Below are positions 55,513 to 63,719 of a stretch of DNA of 64,000 nucleotides, in pieces. Each line of letters begins with the position of its first letter. Position 1 is the stretch's first letter. Position numbers and translations under genes: made by a program. Location of the stretch: the NCBI GenBank assembly GCA_030715195.1, contig JAUYVI010000001.1, positions 496,001 through 560,000 on the forward strand. Reading direction: 5' to 3'. This stretch comes from Dongia sedimenti (GTDB lineage: Bacteria; Pseudomonadota; Alphaproteobacteria; Dongiales; Dongiaceae). The notes beneath the pieces are model-generated. The model saw only the letters and a program-made list of their open reading frames with translations. It ran no database searches and had not been told where the DNA came from.

Positions 55513-56257
55513 TTTCTTCATTCCGTCGGGGTCCTGTCGGGGTGACTTGCGCTTTGCGCAGGGCTCGCACATTCGCTCCGCCGAATCCGCATGGATTGTT
55601 TTTCTGTCTGGGTCAGGTCTGGGTTGACGCGGCGCGGTCAGCACGCCGGGAGCCCTTGCTTCATCCGGTGACGGCTGGGTCAAGATTTCCGAGGGTGCCC
55701 GGTTCGATCGAGCGGGGCCGGCTTGCCGGCGGCGCACGTCTCACGCGCCTTTCGAAGCCGCACTGACGATGTCAAACAACGTGCGGATTGTACCACGATC
55801 GACGGCGCTTGTCCGGCGCGGCACCGCATCTCCGCCGTACGCAGTCGTCGTCGGACAAGAAAACGGCTGGCATCGGTTGCCGCGCTGCGTCACATGATGC
55901 GGCAACCCCGCCGCCACAACTCTCGCCAAGCGCGCCTTGCCCGACCGGCGTCGGCGTCAATTCGTCCGGTCTGCGTTGGAGCGCGCAGTCTTGATCCTGT
56001 CTGCGTCCCGTCTGCGTTGGCTACATGCGAGCCTTATGCAGCGGGTGTCGGCACTGCGTTGGACGCAAACAACTCTTATCTCGTCAACGTCCGGTCAACG
56101 TTGCAGTGCCGAAAGACCACGCCCGCGCAGCATCGGCCCCGTTCGATTGTGCTGAACGGGCGCGCGGCACCGGAAAGTCGATTCCGCAGCGGGATCGCAG
56201 CAAGCGCGACACGGCACATACGAGAAAGGTTATAATTCTTTTGCCGCTCGTCTGCAA
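55513..56257 (-). repeat. Repeat-family copy 3, inverted: promoter, leader and array (candidate ncRNA)
   Basis: Read on the minus strand. The leader hairpin at 56160-56138 has CCCGTTC pairing with GAACGGG; it lies where copies 1 and 2 have CCTTCA/TGAAGG, so the pairing is kept with different bases. ACGTTGAC-CGG-ACGTTGAC lies at 56101-56083. ACGCAGAC-GGG-ACGCAGAC is at 56017-55999, and a partial unit is near 55980. More distant units read ACCCAGAC-CTG-ACCCAGAC at 55624-55606 and ACCCCGAC-AGG-ACCCCGAC at 55543-55525. The leader is diverged from copies 1 and 2 but alignable. The array is sparser, with about 350 bases between 55960 and 55630 showing no clear unit. Confidence 0.6.
56229..56257 (-). 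promoter_or_regulatory. Promoter of repeat-family copy 3
   Basis: On the minus strand TTGCAG (56257-56252), 17 bases, TATAAC (56234-56229). The spacer and -10 context (GGCAAAAGAAT) recall those of copies 1 and 2. Confidence 0.55.
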
Positions 56258-56351
56258 TTCTGCGTTGTGAATTCGGGCGTCTCGCATGAGGCGGTCCACC
56301 ACTCCGACCCCGATCTTCCAATGTCCGTCTGCAGCGGGAAAGGACGGGGGC

Positions 56352-56696
56352 TCAGCGTGCCCGCCAGCCCATGATCCAGCGCACCTTGTCATTGCGGATT
56401 TGCTCATGGGCCTGATGCGTCAGCGCCGCCGCATCGGCGGGCGACAGGCGCATCGGCGCTGCTTGCAGTGACTTCGCGAACCGCGCCTCTTCGTCCCGAC
56501 ACAGCGCCATCGCGGCATCGGCCGCTTCCTCGGCCGGCTTGTCGGTGTTCGCCTCGTTGGCCGAGCTGAACAGCGCGCACTTCTCCCAGCCGTTCCTCAA
56601 CGCCAGGCTTCGGTCATCCAATGCGGACGACGGCGCAGCGCATGCGGCAACGCCCAGCGCCAGGGCCAGCCCGAAGTGGTCTGCTCTCTTTCTCAT
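56352..56696 (-). CDS. Small lipoprotein of unknown function
   Basis: A 114-aa protein from ATG 56696; an upstream start would add 16 residues. The leader LALALGVAAC ends in a lipobox (VAAC, Cys near residue 19). The mature part is helical (AANEANTDKPAEEAADAAMA-like; key: alternating Ala/Glu, then CRDEEARFAKSLQAAP and THQAHEQIRNDKVRW). No family recognised. Divergent from the gene at 56868. Confidence 0.65.
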   Translation of the reverse strand: MRKRADHFGLALALGVAACAAPSSALDDRSLALRNGWEKCALFSSANEANTDKPAEEAADAAMALCRDEEARFAKSLQAAPMRLSPADAAALTHQAHEQIRNDKVRWIMGWRAR

Positions 56697-56867
56697 CCGC
56701 ACGAACCCTGCCGTTTTCGGACTCGGAAAGTAGCGCAAACACAACCTTTGGAATAGTCTAGATTGTGGCGCGATTGTCTGGTTCTGACCCCAAAGCGGAC
56801 GCTATTCATGAGGATCAGACCATGGTGATATTGACAAGCGGTGCGAGCTGAGGGGCTGGGGAATCCT

Positions 56868-57473
56868 GTGAGGCCGAGCAAGAAGTTCAGCATTATCGCC
56901 TTGGGTGTTCTGCTGCTGTCCACGAGCTGCAATCAGCCCGTGCCGACCAAGACCGAGGGCTTGCTGGAAGGGGTTTCGACGGTTCCCGCCCTGTCGACAG
57001 AGCGCTGGCAGATCGTTCAACTGCCAGCACGCCATCAGTACATTGCCGGTATCGCCGGGGCGACAGGCCGTGGATCAATGCTGGTTTCATGCGAAACGCA
57101 GAGCGACACACTTACGGCATCGATCATCCTGCAGGAAGAGTTGTCGGGCAATCCAAGCAGCCGGAGTGTCGACCTCTTGCTCGACGAGGGAGGATTTGTG
57201 TCGCCGCGTTGGAAGCCGCGGAATCAGGTCGCCGGCACTCCCTCGGCATTCGATATCGTCTACGACATGGACGACTACCCGGACTTCGACAAGGCCTACT
57301 ACGTCTATGCGCATGACTTCTGGATCCTTATCAGCAATCTGGAGAAGCATGAAAGGGTCGTTGCCGTGGTGCGGAAGGGGAGGACGGAGGTCTCACGCTA
57401 TACGTTCTCGCTGGTCGGGGCCGAGACGACGATCGATGCCGCCGTCCATCGCTGCGGGCAACAGAAACCTTAG
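56868..57473 (+). CDS. Exported protein of unknown function
   Basis: A 201-aa protein from GTG 56868, preferred over a GTG at 56841 because GGGGA lies just before it. The leader FSIIALGVLLLSTSC could be a lipobox (LSTSC) or a cleaved Sec signal. The mature part is beta-rich: MLVSCETQSDTLTASIILQE, FVSPRWKPRNQVAG, and near the end YTFSLVGAETTIDAAVHRCG. The layout (strand pairs, then FSLxGAxxxIDAAVxxC) faintly resembles IalB-type periplasmic proteins, which I do not claim. Codon bias is weaker than in core genes. Confidence 0.65.
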   Translation: MRPSKKFSIIALGVLLLSTSCNQPVPTKTEGLLEGVSTVPALSTERWQIVQLPARHQYIAGIAGATGRGSMLVSCETQSDTLTASIILQEELSGNPSSRSVDLLLDEGGFVSPRWKPRNQVAGTPSAFDIVYDMDDYPDFDKAYYVYAHDFWILISNLEKHERVVAVVRKGRTEVSRYTFSLVGAETTIDAAVHRCGQQKP

Positions 57474-57796
57474 TGACTATCTGTCGCCGGCAGGCGACAA
57501 CGGTGCTGGCGCAAGCGGTCTGGAAGAAAGATGTCCGTTCCTGACCCGAAGCGGACATCGTGCAAGAACTGGGGTCCGGTGGGAATTGTGTCGATCACGG
57601 AGGGGTTGAGATGCTGAAGGCCGCCCGGGGGAAAACCTGTTGAGGCAGCAAGGCCAGGGCGTGTTCCGGCTTGGTGGCCCTCAAGCAGCGTCAAGCCCTC
57701 ACCCCGACCCTCTCCCTACGGGCGAGGGAGTTGACGGAGTGCTCGCCGGTGCCTCGCTCGAAGATCGCTGCCGCGTTTTCCCGCGAGGTGGAGATT
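57474..57796. other. Intergenic region before the convergent ABC ATPase
   Basis: About 320 bases between two convergent genes. A direct-repeat-like TGACCCGAAGCGGAC at about 57542-57556 echoes one at about 56785-56800 before the previous gene. The palindromic element at 57696-57730 is annotated separately. No gene is seen. Confidence 0.5.
57696..57730. repeat. Short palindromic intergenic repeat
   Basis: CCCTCTCCC (57708-57716), TAC, GGGCGAGGG (57720-57728): an imperfect palindrome within CTCACCCCGACCCTCTCCCT-type sequence, which is common between genes in alphaproteobacteria. It may also terminate the convergent transcripts. Confidence 0.6.
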
Positions 57797-59323
57797 CTAA
57801 TGCACCGCCGCGTACATGATCTTCTCCTCGGTCGCTTCGTCGGGGGCGAATTCTTCGACGATGCGGCCTTGGCGGCAGACCAGGATGCGGTCGGAGAGGT
57901 TCATGATCTCCGGGAGATAGGATGAGATCACGATCACCGCGAGGCCGGAATCGGCGAGGCGGTTGATCAGCTGGTGGATCTCGGCGATGGCGCCGACATC
58001 GACGCCGCGGGTGGGCTCGTCGAAGATCACGATCCGCGGCTGCTGAATGAGGCCCTTGCCGATCACCACCTTCTGCTGGTTGCCGCCGGAGAGCTCGACC
58101 ACCCTTGCATTGTCGTTGATCGCCTTGACGTTCAGCCGCCCGGTCCAGTCCTTGGCGAGCGCGCGCATTTCCCGAAGGCTGATATAGGCCTTCTTCTCCA
58201 GGTTGGCGGCGAGCAGGCCGGAATAGAGGTTCTCGGCGATCGACATGGTCTCGAAGAAGCCCTCGGTCTTGCGGTCCTCGGTCACGTAGATGATGCCGTC
58301 CTTGACCGCCTCGCGCGGCACGGTATAGCGCACCGGCCGGCCCTCGAGCTCGATCGCGCCACCGGCGAAGAAGTCTCGCTTGTAGATGCCGGAGACCACC
58401 TTGAAGGTCTCGGTGCGGCCGGAGCCGATCAGGCCGAACACGCCGGTGATCTGGCCCTCGTAGATCGAGAAGGAATTGTTGCGCACGACATTGCTCATCG
58501 AGATGTCCTGCACCGAGAGCACGCGGCTGCCCGGCTTGCGGATCTCGTCGGCTCCGCGCTTCTTGTTGTAGATCTCGCCGGAGAGCGTGCGGCCGACCAT
58601 GGCGCGGACGATCTTCTCGCGGTCGAACGCGCCGGCATGGTCGGTGACCACCAGCTCGCCGTCGCGCAGGATGGTGATGCGGTCGGCATGGGCGAGGGCT
58701 TCTTCCAGCGCATGGCTGATGAAGACGATCGAGACGCCGCGGCTTTTGAGCCGGTGCATCAGCGCGAAGAAATGCCGTTTCTCCTCGGGGGTCAGCGAGG
58801 CGGTCGGCTCGTCGAAGATGATGACCTCGGCATTGTGGTGGACCGCGCGCGCGATCTCGACCATCTGCCGCTTGGCGGCGCCCAGGGTCGAGACGATCGC
58901 GGTCGGGTCCACGGCGAAGTTCAGCGATTGCAGGAATTGCTGTGCCGAGATGTAGATGCCGCGGAGACGGTTCAGGAACTTCTCGCTGCCGAGATAGAGG
59001 TTCTGGGCGACCGTCATCGAGGGCACCAGGCTGGTCTCCTGGAACACCATGGCAATGCCGGCCTCGAGCGCCTCGAACGGCGACTGGAAGGAGACTTCCT
59101 TTCCGTGCCAGGTCATGGTGCCGCCGCTCGCCGTGACGACGCCGGCCATCACCTTGGTCAAAGTCGACTTGCCGGCGCCGTTCTCGCCGAGCAGCGCATG
59201 GATCTCGCCCTTGCGGAGATCGAAGTCGACCTCCTTTACCGCGGGCACGCCGCGATAGAGCTTGCTGATCTTGCGCATCTCGACGATGGGCGCGGCGGTG
59301 GCGGTCTGTTCGCTGGCGCTCAT
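57797..59323 (-). CDS. Sugar ABC transporter ATPase (RbsA/MglA-like, double domain)
   Basis: A 508-aa protein with two ABC domains. Domain 1: Walker A GENGAGKST near residue 50, FQETSLVPSMTVAQNLY, and VIIFDEPTASLTPEE. Domain 2 has the degenerate Walker A GLIGSGRTE, then LSGGNQQKVVIGKGL and IVIFDEPTRGVDVGA, typical of RbsA/MglA. It powers import of a carbohydrate-like substrate with the neighbouring permeases. The ATG overlaps the stop of the propeller gene upstream (ATGA at 59320-59323). A 50-codon copy of its end occurs at 38116. Confidence 0.95.
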   Translation of the reverse strand: MSASEQTATAAPIVEMRKISKLYRGVPAVKEVDFDLRKGEIHALLGENGAGKSTLTKVMAGVVTASGGTMTWHGKEVSFQSPFEALEAGIAMVFQETSLVPSMTVAQNLYLGSEKFLNRLRGIYISAQQFLQSLNFAVDPTAIVSTLGAAKRQMVEIARAVHHNAEVIIFDEPTASLTPEEKRHFFALMHRLKSRGVSIVFISHALEEALAHADRITILRDGELVVTDHAGAFDREKIVRAMVGRTLSGEIYNKKRGADEIRKPGSRVLSVQDISMSNVVRNNSFSIYEGQITGVFGLIGSGRTETFKVVSGIYKRDFFAGGAIELEGRPVRYTVPREAVKDGIIYVTEDRKTEGFFETMSIAENLYSGLLAANLEKKAYISLREMRALAKDWTGRLNVKAINDNARVVELSGGNQQKVVIGKGLIQQPRIVIFDEPTRGVDVGAIAEIHQLINRLADSGLAVIVISSYLPEIMNLSDRILVCRQGRIVEEFAPDEATEEKIMYAAVH

Positions 59324-60372
59324 CACATGATCTCCAGGATCGCGTGGCCGCCCTTGGACGCGGCGAACACGCGGCCACCGACTTCCGCGACGGAGGTCAC
59401 GCCATGCCGATGGCCGTTGGCGCGGCTGTGGAAACTCGCGACCGGGCGCAGCTGCCCGTCCAGCTTCACCACCAGCCCATAGGAGCGCGAGGGCGACCAG
59501 GGCTTGTGGATGCCCATGGTGCGGACGCCGCCGCATTGCAGCGGCTCCAGGAAATTGGTGCCGGAGGCGAGCGCCGGGGCGATCCAGTATTCCCGCGGCA
59601 CGTCGCGCATCATCTGCCGGCGATAAACGTCTTCCAGCAGGGTGAACTCGATCAGCCGGTTGCGTGGCGCGAACAAAGCCAGCCAGACGCCGCCGTCGCC
59701 CGCGGGCGAGAGCCGCGCCGGATAGCCCGGCAGCTTCTCCAGGATCGGTTTCTGGGCGCCGTCGGCGGCGAGCCGGACGACCCGGTGCTGCCACGCCTCG
59801 GCGACGATCACGGTGTCGCGGTCGACCAGGAGTCCGTTGGGGAAGGCGAGGCCCTGCACCACCAGCTTGGCGCCGCCCTTGCCGGCAAGATCGAGGCGCC
59901 AGACCGAGCCGAAGGCGTTCTTGCTCATGAGATCGACCGCCCAGTCGGAGGGGCGATGGCGCGCCGAGCCTTGCGCGACATAGAGGGCGTCGGTGCCGTC
60001 GAAGGCGAGCGCGGTGGGGCAGGCGAGGTTGGCTGTCGCCGGCAGCTGGCGCGGGCTGCCGTCGCGCGGCATCAGGCCGAGGTCGCCGTTGTCGAGGCCG
60101 ATCGCGAGGTCGCCCGCCGAGGAGACCGCCAGCGCGGTCACCGGCGCGTCGAAGCTCTGGATCTCCTCGATCCGGCCGCCGTGCCAGGCGAAGACTTTGT
60201 GATGCGACGAGAAGATCAGCCGCTCTCCGTCGCTGCAGAGATTGTCCGGCGCTTCGACCTCGAGCGCCACCGGCGCGTCGTCCAAGGCGGTGTTCGGCTT
60301 CAAGGCGCCGTCCATCGGCGGGATGGTGACCGCCTTGCCGCGGAAGATGTCGAGGATGGGGTCGAAGATCAT
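59323..60372 (-). CDS. SMP-30/gluconolactonase-like propeller protein
   Basis: A 349-aa soluble protein. The ATG at 60372 overlaps the stop of the fused permease gene (ATGA). The sequence reads EAPDNLCSDGERLIFSSHHK, QGLAFPNGLLVDRDTVIVAE, LPGYPARLSPAGDGGVWLA and GHRHGVTSVAEVGGRVFAAS: six-bladed SMP-30/strictosidine-synthase-like blades. Metal-binding Glu/Asn/Asp positions are partly conserved (PDN, FPNGL). Such enzymes hydrolyse sugar lactones. Placed inside a carbohydrate ABC operon, it may act on the imported compound. Confidence 0.87.
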   Translation of the reverse strand: MIFDPILDIFRGKAVTIPPMDGALKPNTALDDAPVALEVEAPDNLCSDGERLIFSSHHKVFAWHGGRIEEIQSFDAPVTALAVSSAGDLAIGLDNGDLGLMPRDGSPRQLPATANLACPTALAFDGTDALYVAQGSARHRPSDWAVDLMSKNAFGSVWRLDLAGKGGAKLVVQGLAFPNGLLVDRDTVIVAEAWQHRVVRLAADGAQKPILEKLPGYPARLSPAGDGGVWLALFAPRNRLIEFTLLEDVYRRQMMRDVPREYWIAPALASGTNFLEPLQCGGVRTMGIHKPWSPSRSYGLVVKLDGQLRPVASFHSRANGHRHGVTSVAEVGGRVFAASKGGHAILEIM

Positions 60373-62492
60373 GGCTTCTCCCCCCAATAGGCCACCGGCG
60401 CGGTCCAGTTCGGATCGGCGTCGGGGATCTTGTAGCGGCCGATCCGGTTGTTGAGGATGCCGCCGATATAGAGCCAGCCCTTGTGCTCGCGCATCGACGT
60501 CACCATCGGATGCGAGATGCCGGTGAGGTCGCCGAGCGTGCCGAGGATCTTGCCGGTCTCGTCGAACTTGACGACGCCGCCGGTGTTGATATTGGGGAAC
60601 AGCCAGTCGTCCATCGGCAGGTTGCGGGTCATCCGCTTGCGCATACCGGGATGGCGCAGCGCCAGATCGAAGCTCGGCGTGCGCATGCCGAGCCAGGCCA
60701 TCCAATAGGTGCCGTCGGAGGCGCGGTTGATGTTGTCGGGATAGCCCGGCATGTCCTTGATCACGACTTCGAGGGTGCCGGCCTTGGGCCCGTCGAACCA
60801 GTAGCGGTGCACCGAGCAGGCCCAGCTCTCGGCCAGGAACAGCGACTGGCCGTCATGGGCCATGCAGACGCCGTTGGCGTAGCGCAGCTTTTCCAGAACG
60901 GTGGTCGTCTTGCCGGTCTTCGGGTCGTAGCAGAGCAGGCGGCCGGTCGGCCGCGCCTCGATCGAATCCAGGGCCCATTCATGGGCGTCGTAACGGGTGG
61001 TGGAATCGGTGAAGAAGATCCGCCCGTCCGGCGCCACGTCGCAATCGTTGGGATCGCGCAGCCGCGCGTCATCGACCACCGAGGTCCAGGTGCGCCTTGT
61101 CTCGGCCGAGAGGCGCGTCACCTGCCGGTCGGGCGAGATCGAATAGAGCCCCATCGCACCGACGCAGGAGAGGAGATTGCCGGCCTGGTCGAATGCGAGG
61201 CCGAGCGGGAAGCCGCCGGTATGGGCGAAGACCTCGGACTTCTTATAGTCCGGCGCGAAGAAGCGAATGATCTCGCCATGGCGCGTGCCGCAATAGAGGT
61301 GGTCGTCGCGGTCGAGGATCACGTCCTCCGGCCCCTCCAGCTCTTCGAGGCCGATGTATTCGGTGCGCGAGATCGCGTTGTTCAGCGCATACGGTGTGCC
61401 CGAGCCGGGCAGAGCGGAGGGGGCGTCGTCCATCCGGTGATGCACGGGCGTGACGTAGACTTCGTCCAGCACCTTGTGGCGGTTCTTCAGCCAGCGGATG
61501 TCGAGGGTGACCGCGACCGCCAGCATCAATCCCAGCGCCATCTGGTTGGCGCCGGTGCCGGTGCCGATGCGCACCAGGCCGTTCATCGTCACCAGCACGA
61601 TGATCGCACCCATGACGCCCTTGACGATCGAGCCGCGGCCGCCGCCGAGGCTGTTGCCGCCGACCACGGCTGCCGTGAGGGCCCAGATTTCGAGATAGGC
61701 GCCGGTTCCGGGACCCGCGCCGGAGAGGCGGCAGGCCACCAGGAAGCCGGTCAATCCGCAGCAGAGGCCGGAGATCACATAGGTGAGGAACACCGTCCGG
61801 CGCACCCGGATGCCGGCATTGTGAGCGGAGCGGCGCGAGCCGCCGACCGAGAGGATGTGCCAGCCCGGCCGCGAGCGCGTCATCGCGACATGGGCGACGG
61901 CGGCGATGACGACGGCGATGATCACCGCGACGGAGACGCCGTAGACCGTCTCGTCGGCGATGAAATCGAGCACGTCGGAGGCCATCTGCGATTGCTGGAC
62001 CTGGGTGCTGTACTTGATCACCAGGATATCGAAGACGGCCCGGCCGATGATCAAGGTGACCAGTGTGGTCAGGAAGGCCCGCAATCGCATATAGCCGATC
62101 AGATAACCGTTGATGCAGCCGAAGGTGAGGCCGACTCCGAGCGCCGCGATGAAGGCGACCCAGAGCGGCTGCTCCCAGACGAAGAAGGTGATGACCGCGG
62201 CGAAGGCGGACATGGCGTAGTTCGATCCGACCGAGAGATCGATGCCGCCGCCGAGGATGACGATGGTGAGGCCGGTCACGATGATCGAGAACTCGCCGAG
62301 CTGGCGCGTGGAATCGCTCAGGGCCGCGGGCTTGAAGAAGCCGGGGATCAGCGTGCCGAAGATCGCGATGGTGATCACCAGCGCCACGAACGGGATCGCG
62401 TTGTCCGTCCACCTTTTGGTGAGGATCTCGCCGATCAGGTGATCGGGGATATGATTGTAGCGAAGGCGCAGCAGCCGCTCGCGCAGGGTCAT
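60369..62492 (-). CDS. ABC sugar permease fused to an SMP-30/strictosidine-synthase-like propeller
   Basis: A 707-aa fusion. Residues 1-340 are a RbsC-like permease with GGGIDLSVGSNYAMSAFAAV, VVGGNSLGGGRGSIVKGVMG and about eight to nine helices. A linker (about 341-380) leads to a propeller (about 381-707): GPEDVILDRDDHLYCGTRHG, DPNDCDVAPDGRIFFTDS, LRYANGVCMAHDGQSLFLAE and DMPGYPDNINRASDGTYWMA, the strictosidine-synthase pattern. The ATG at 62492 gives a normal permease start; an upstream start would add 17 poor residues. The fused domain would lie in the cytoplasm if the permease has the usual topology. There is no stop or frameshift at the junction. Confidence 0.93.
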   Translation of the reverse strand: MTLRERLLRLRYNHIPDHLIGEILTKRWTDNAIPFVALVITIAIFGTLIPGFFKPAALSDSTRQLGEFSIIVTGLTIVILGGGIDLSVGSNYAMSAFAAVITFFVWEQPLWVAFIAALGVGLTFGCINGYLIGYMRLRAFLTTLVTLIIGRAVFDILVIKYSTQVQQSQMASDVLDFIADETVYGVSVAVIIAVVIAAVAHVAMTRSRPGWHILSVGGSRRSAHNAGIRVRRTVFLTYVISGLCCGLTGFLVACRLSGAGPGTGAYLEIWALTAAVVGGNSLGGGRGSIVKGVMGAIIVLVTMNGLVRIGTGTGANQMALGLMLAVAVTLDIRWLKNRHKVLDEVYVTPVHHRMDDAPSALPGSGTPYALNNAISRTEYIGLEELEGPEDVILDRDDHLYCGTRHGEIIRFFAPDYKKSEVFAHTGGFPLGLAFDQAGNLLSCVGAMGLYSISPDRQVTRLSAETRRTWTSVVDDARLRDPNDCDVAPDGRIFFTDSTTRYDAHEWALDSIEARPTGRLLCYDPKTGKTTTVLEKLRYANGVCMAHDGQSLFLAESWACSVHRYWFDGPKAGTLEVVIKDMPGYPDNINRASDGTYWMAWLGMRTPSFDLALRHPGMRKRMTRNLPMDDWLFPNINTGGVVKFDETGKILGTLGDLTGISHPMVTSMREHKGWLYIGGILNNRIGRYKIPDADPNWTAPVAYWGEKP

Positions 62493-62533
62493 TGAATGAT
62501 CCGGTGGTCTTGGAAACTCGGAGTATGCGGCAT

Positions 62534-62616
62534 CCCCACCCAACCCTCCCCCAAAGATGGGGGAGGGCTTTTCTCTTCTCCCTCCCCCGACTTCGGGGGA
62601 GGGCAGTGGTGGGGGT
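62534..62616. repeat. Double-hairpin intergenic repeat
   Basis: CCCTCCCCC/GGGGGAGGG at 62544-62567 and again at 62580-62603, with a TTTTCTCTTCT bridge and outer CCCACC/GGTGGG able to pair. It lies between the binding-protein gene and the fused permease on the minus strand, and could attenuate transcription between them. Confidence 0.6.
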
Positions 62617-62647
62617 GCCTCACAAAGACTCTATCGTCGACGCGCGC

Positions 62648-63673
62648 TTAGAACTTGCCCGCCTGCAGGTCCTCGACGCTCCAGCAGAGGCCGGGCCGCA
62701 GGTCCTCCTTGGTGGTCGCCTTTTCCAGCGTGTAGATGTAGGTCTTCGACGTGCCCGCCGGCTGCCCGCTCTGCAGCAGGTACTTGATGATGGCGTTGAG
62801 GTCGCGGGATTCGCCGACCACGTCGGTCATCACGATGGCGTAGTAGGTGCCGTCCTCCAGCGCTTTGCAGGCCGAGGCGGCGCCGCCACCGGTGGTGACC
62901 AGCTTGACCTGGTCCTTCTTGCCGGCTTCCTTGATCGCCGCCGCGGCACCGACCGCGTCGCCGTCCCAGAAGTCGATGATGGCGCAGATATCCGGATGCT
63001 GCTGCAGCATGGTCGCGGTCACCGTGCGCGACTGGGTCTGATCCCAGTTCGAGAACGGCTCGGCCACGATCTTGAAGTCGGGATACTTCGCCAGGACTTT
63101 CTTGATGCCGTTGTATTGCAGGATCGAGGTCGCGTTGGCGGCATCGCCCTGCACCAGGCCGATCTCCTTCTTCGGCGAATTCGCGCAGCCCTTGACCGCG
63201 GCTTCGGCCTCGAGCTGGCCGAGCCGGTCCCAATCGCTGCCGACATAGGCGTCGGCCGGGAAGTTCATCGGGTTGTCGATCAGGACGACGTAGATGCCTT
63301 CCTTGTGCGCCTTCTTCAGAACCTTCGAATAGGACTGGAGGTCGGGCGAATGCACCACCAGCACATTCGGCTTCGGCTCGGAATTGACCAGATCGGTCAG
63401 CGCCTGGGTCCCGGCATCGGTCACCCAGTTCGGATCGCGGCTGTCATAGACGCCGCCCCAGGCCTCGACTTCGCGCTTCAGAAACGCGTTCCAGCCCTGG
63501 GCGAGGTCGAAGCCCATGGCCATCGGCACCAGCACGACGCGCTTGCCCTTGAGCGCCGCGGCATAGGCGGCCGGTCCCGGATCGTCCTGGGCTTCCTGCG
63601 CCTGTGCGGCGTGCAGCGTGACGGTGCCCAACGCCGCCAGTCCGATGGCGGCCAGTGTCTGTTTCAATCGCAT
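62648..63673 (-). CDS. Sugar ABC transporter periplasmic binding protein
   Basis: A 341-aa protein with a signal peptide (about residues 1-26, ending AAQAQ). It is of the Peripla_BP_4 class: KRVVLVPMAMGFDLAQGWNA, YVVLIDNPMNFPADAYVGSD, IGLVQGDAANATSILQYNGI and ICAIIDFWDGDAVGAAAAIK. It delivers a carbohydrate or similar ligand to the neighbouring permeases. The ligand cannot be told; the lactonase-like genes suggest a sugar lactone, aldonate or similar (inference). Confidence 0.94.
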   Translation of the reverse strand: MRLKQTLAAIGLAALGTVTLHAAQAQEAQDDPGPAAYAAALKGKRVVLVPMAMGFDLAQGWNAFLKREVEAWGGVYDSRDPNWVTDAGTQALTDLVNSEPKPNVLVVHSPDLQSYSKVLKKAHKEGIYVVLIDNPMNFPADAYVGSDWDRLGQLEAEAAVKGCANSPKKEIGLVQGDAANATSILQYNGIKKVLAKYPDFKIVAEPFSNWDQTQSRTVTATMLQQHPDICAIIDFWDGDAVGAAAAIKEAGKKDQVKLVTTGGGAASACKALEDGTYYAIVMTDVVGESRDLNAIIKYLLQSGQPAGTSKTYIYTLEKATTKEDLRPGLCWSVEDLQAGKF

Positions 63674-63719
63674 CTTCGGCTCCCTTGCCTGTTGGATGAT
63701 TTTGTCTTGTCGTTGAACG

